From: Oscillospiraceae bacterium
Lineage (GTDB): Bacteria; Bacillota; Clostridia; Oscillospirales; Oscillospiraceae
Assembly (NCBI GenBank): GCA_029065305.1
Contig: JAIEIQ010000221.1
Span: 1 to 6,830 of the forward strand
Direction: 5' to 3'
Length of the DNA stretch: 6,830 bases
The notes beneath the pieces were generated by a model. That model made no database searches and had not been told where the DNA came from. It saw only the letters and a program-made list of their open reading frames with translations. This document shows, in pieces, positions 6,384-6,830 of the stretch; positions within the stretch are counted from its first letter, which is position 1; each line of letters starts with the position of its first letter. Both the position numbers and the translations under genes were made by a program.

Positions 6384-6830
6384 AGCTTAATTCCTTTCAG
6401 ACGGAGAAATACGTCCAGCTGCCTGGATCGCCGTTCCTTCACCCGCCAGCTGTTTTTTCCGTGGGCGAGGACGATATCCGGGTTCAGCTGGGCAAAGTGC
6501 TTCATAAAAAAGTGCTCAGAAAAGATCTGATACCGGGCGATTTTGTCGTGGTCCAGTGCGCCGAAATACTTTTCCAAAAACGCCTCGTCAAGGGGCTTCA
6601 GGGAGAGGATCGCGCCCATTTCCCAGGGCTTGAAGCGGGAGAAATGGGCGTCCAGAAACCCGCTGTCAATTACGGAGCTGTTCTTGACGAAGCGCTTGAA
6701 CTCCTTTTTGTAGTCGTCCCGCTCCCGGATGAGCGTGATGCTGTCCCACACCAGCTGGGCGGGGCTGACAGAGGCGGGGGCGTTTCCCGGGGCGTAAGCT
6801 CCGGGGCGCCGCCGGACGCCCCAGGCTTTG
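6380..6830 (-). CDS. Repeat protein of unknown function (C-terminal part, runs off right edge)
   Basis: The frame is open from the TGA at 6380-6382 to the window edge, giving 149 visible residues; the N-terminus is outside. A GTG codon at 6749-6751 could be taken as a start, but the frame stays open upstream (residues ...APGNAPASVSPAQLVWDS), so it is better read as valine in a longer protein. The upstream visible part is Pro/Ala/Gly-rich and looks like a linker. It is followed by a charged helix (LIRERDDYKKEFKRF), about three tandem repeats of roughly 23 residues, and a basic tail (WRVKERRSRQLDVFLRLKGIKL). No enzyme motif is visible. The stop overlaps the AAA+ start by four bases (ATGA), so it belongs to the same operon and may be a substrate, scaffold or targeting partner of the MoxR-VWA pair. 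Its function is unknown. Confidence 0.75.
   Translation of the reverse strand, partial: KAWGVRRRPGAYAPGNAPASVSPAQLVWDSITLIRERDDYKKEFKRFVKNSSVIDSGFLDAHFSRFKPWEMGAILSLKPLDEAFLEKYFGALDHDKIARYQIFSEHFFMKHFAQLNPDIVLAHGKNSWRVKERRSRQLDVFLRLKGIKL
6455..6670 (-). repeat. Three tandem protein repeats of about 23 residues
   Basis: Three units run in order along the minus strand: 6670-6593 (IDSGFLDAHFSRFKPW...), 6592-6524 (LDEAFLEKYFGALDHDKIARYQI) and 6523-6455 (FSEHFFMKHFAQLNPD...). Aligned, they share the pattern [L/F/I]-[D/S]-[E/S]-x-F-[L/F]-x-x-[H/Y]-F-x-x-[L/F]-x-x-x-x-[I/M]. The first unit is about 3 residues longer than the other two. Units 2 and 3 repeat with an exact 23-residue period. The pattern resembles the LSEEFIEKHxDKLDWxxISxYQ-type repeats I know from some phage, giant-virus and bacterial proteins. 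That resemblance is from memory and was not searched. Confidence 0.6.

Noticed and set aside
5085..6530. 481-codon plus-strand open frame opposite the AAA+ gene
   Set aside because: The opposite strand encodes complete AAA+ motifs in order. The plus frame has Gln/Leu/Gly-biased shadow composition and spans two real genes.
6749..6751. GTG start for a short 123-residue protein
   Set aside because: The frame remains open to the right edge with no stop, and no clear AGGAGG-like site lies just upstream. A longer gene truncated by the window is simpler.

Overview
All genes in this window lie on the minus strand, so transcription runs from right to left. The DNA is GC-rich in coding regions. It has strong AGGAGG-type ribosome binding sites, clean TTGACA-17-TATANT promoters, a U-tract terminator, and a ROK regulator plus a DUF624 (YesL-like) protein. 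Together these suggest a GC-rich anaerobic Firmicute, such as an Oscillospiraceae-type gut clostridium. That assignment is an inference from gene families and composition, not from a marker gene.

Right block (6830 to 3682): the C-terminal part of a repeat protein that runs off the right edge, a MoxR-like AAA+ ATPase, and a protein with an N-terminal DUF2201-type metallopeptidase-like domain (HEIDHVLFNH) and a C-terminal von Willebrand factor A (VWA) domain with a complete MIDAS. The three genes are joined by a 4-base ATGA overlap and a 1-base TAATG overlap, so they should be translated as one unit. MoxR-VWA pairs are a known chaperone/remodelling arrangement. Here the pair is coupled to a protein with about 23-residue tandem repeats, and this is the most interesting part of the window.

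Middle block (3624 to 2352): a monocistronic ROK-family transcriptional regulator. It has its own strong promoter, a palindrome at the promoter that may be an autoregulatory operator, a possible leader hairpin touching its ribosome binding site, and a good intrinsic terminator.

Left block (2351 to 1): an AT-rich regulatory stretch with a spaced inverted repeat and a strong promoter. It drives an FAD-dependent oxidoreductase with a C-terminal beta-sandwich-like domain. The 3' end of that gene overlaps the start of a DUF624/YesL-like membrane protein, which runs off the left edge. A ROK repressor followed by an oxidoreductase and a YesL-like protein looks like the regulated start of a carbohydrate-utilisation locus. 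The substrate cannot be read from this window. No tRNA, rRNA, CRISPR array or mobile-element gene was seen.
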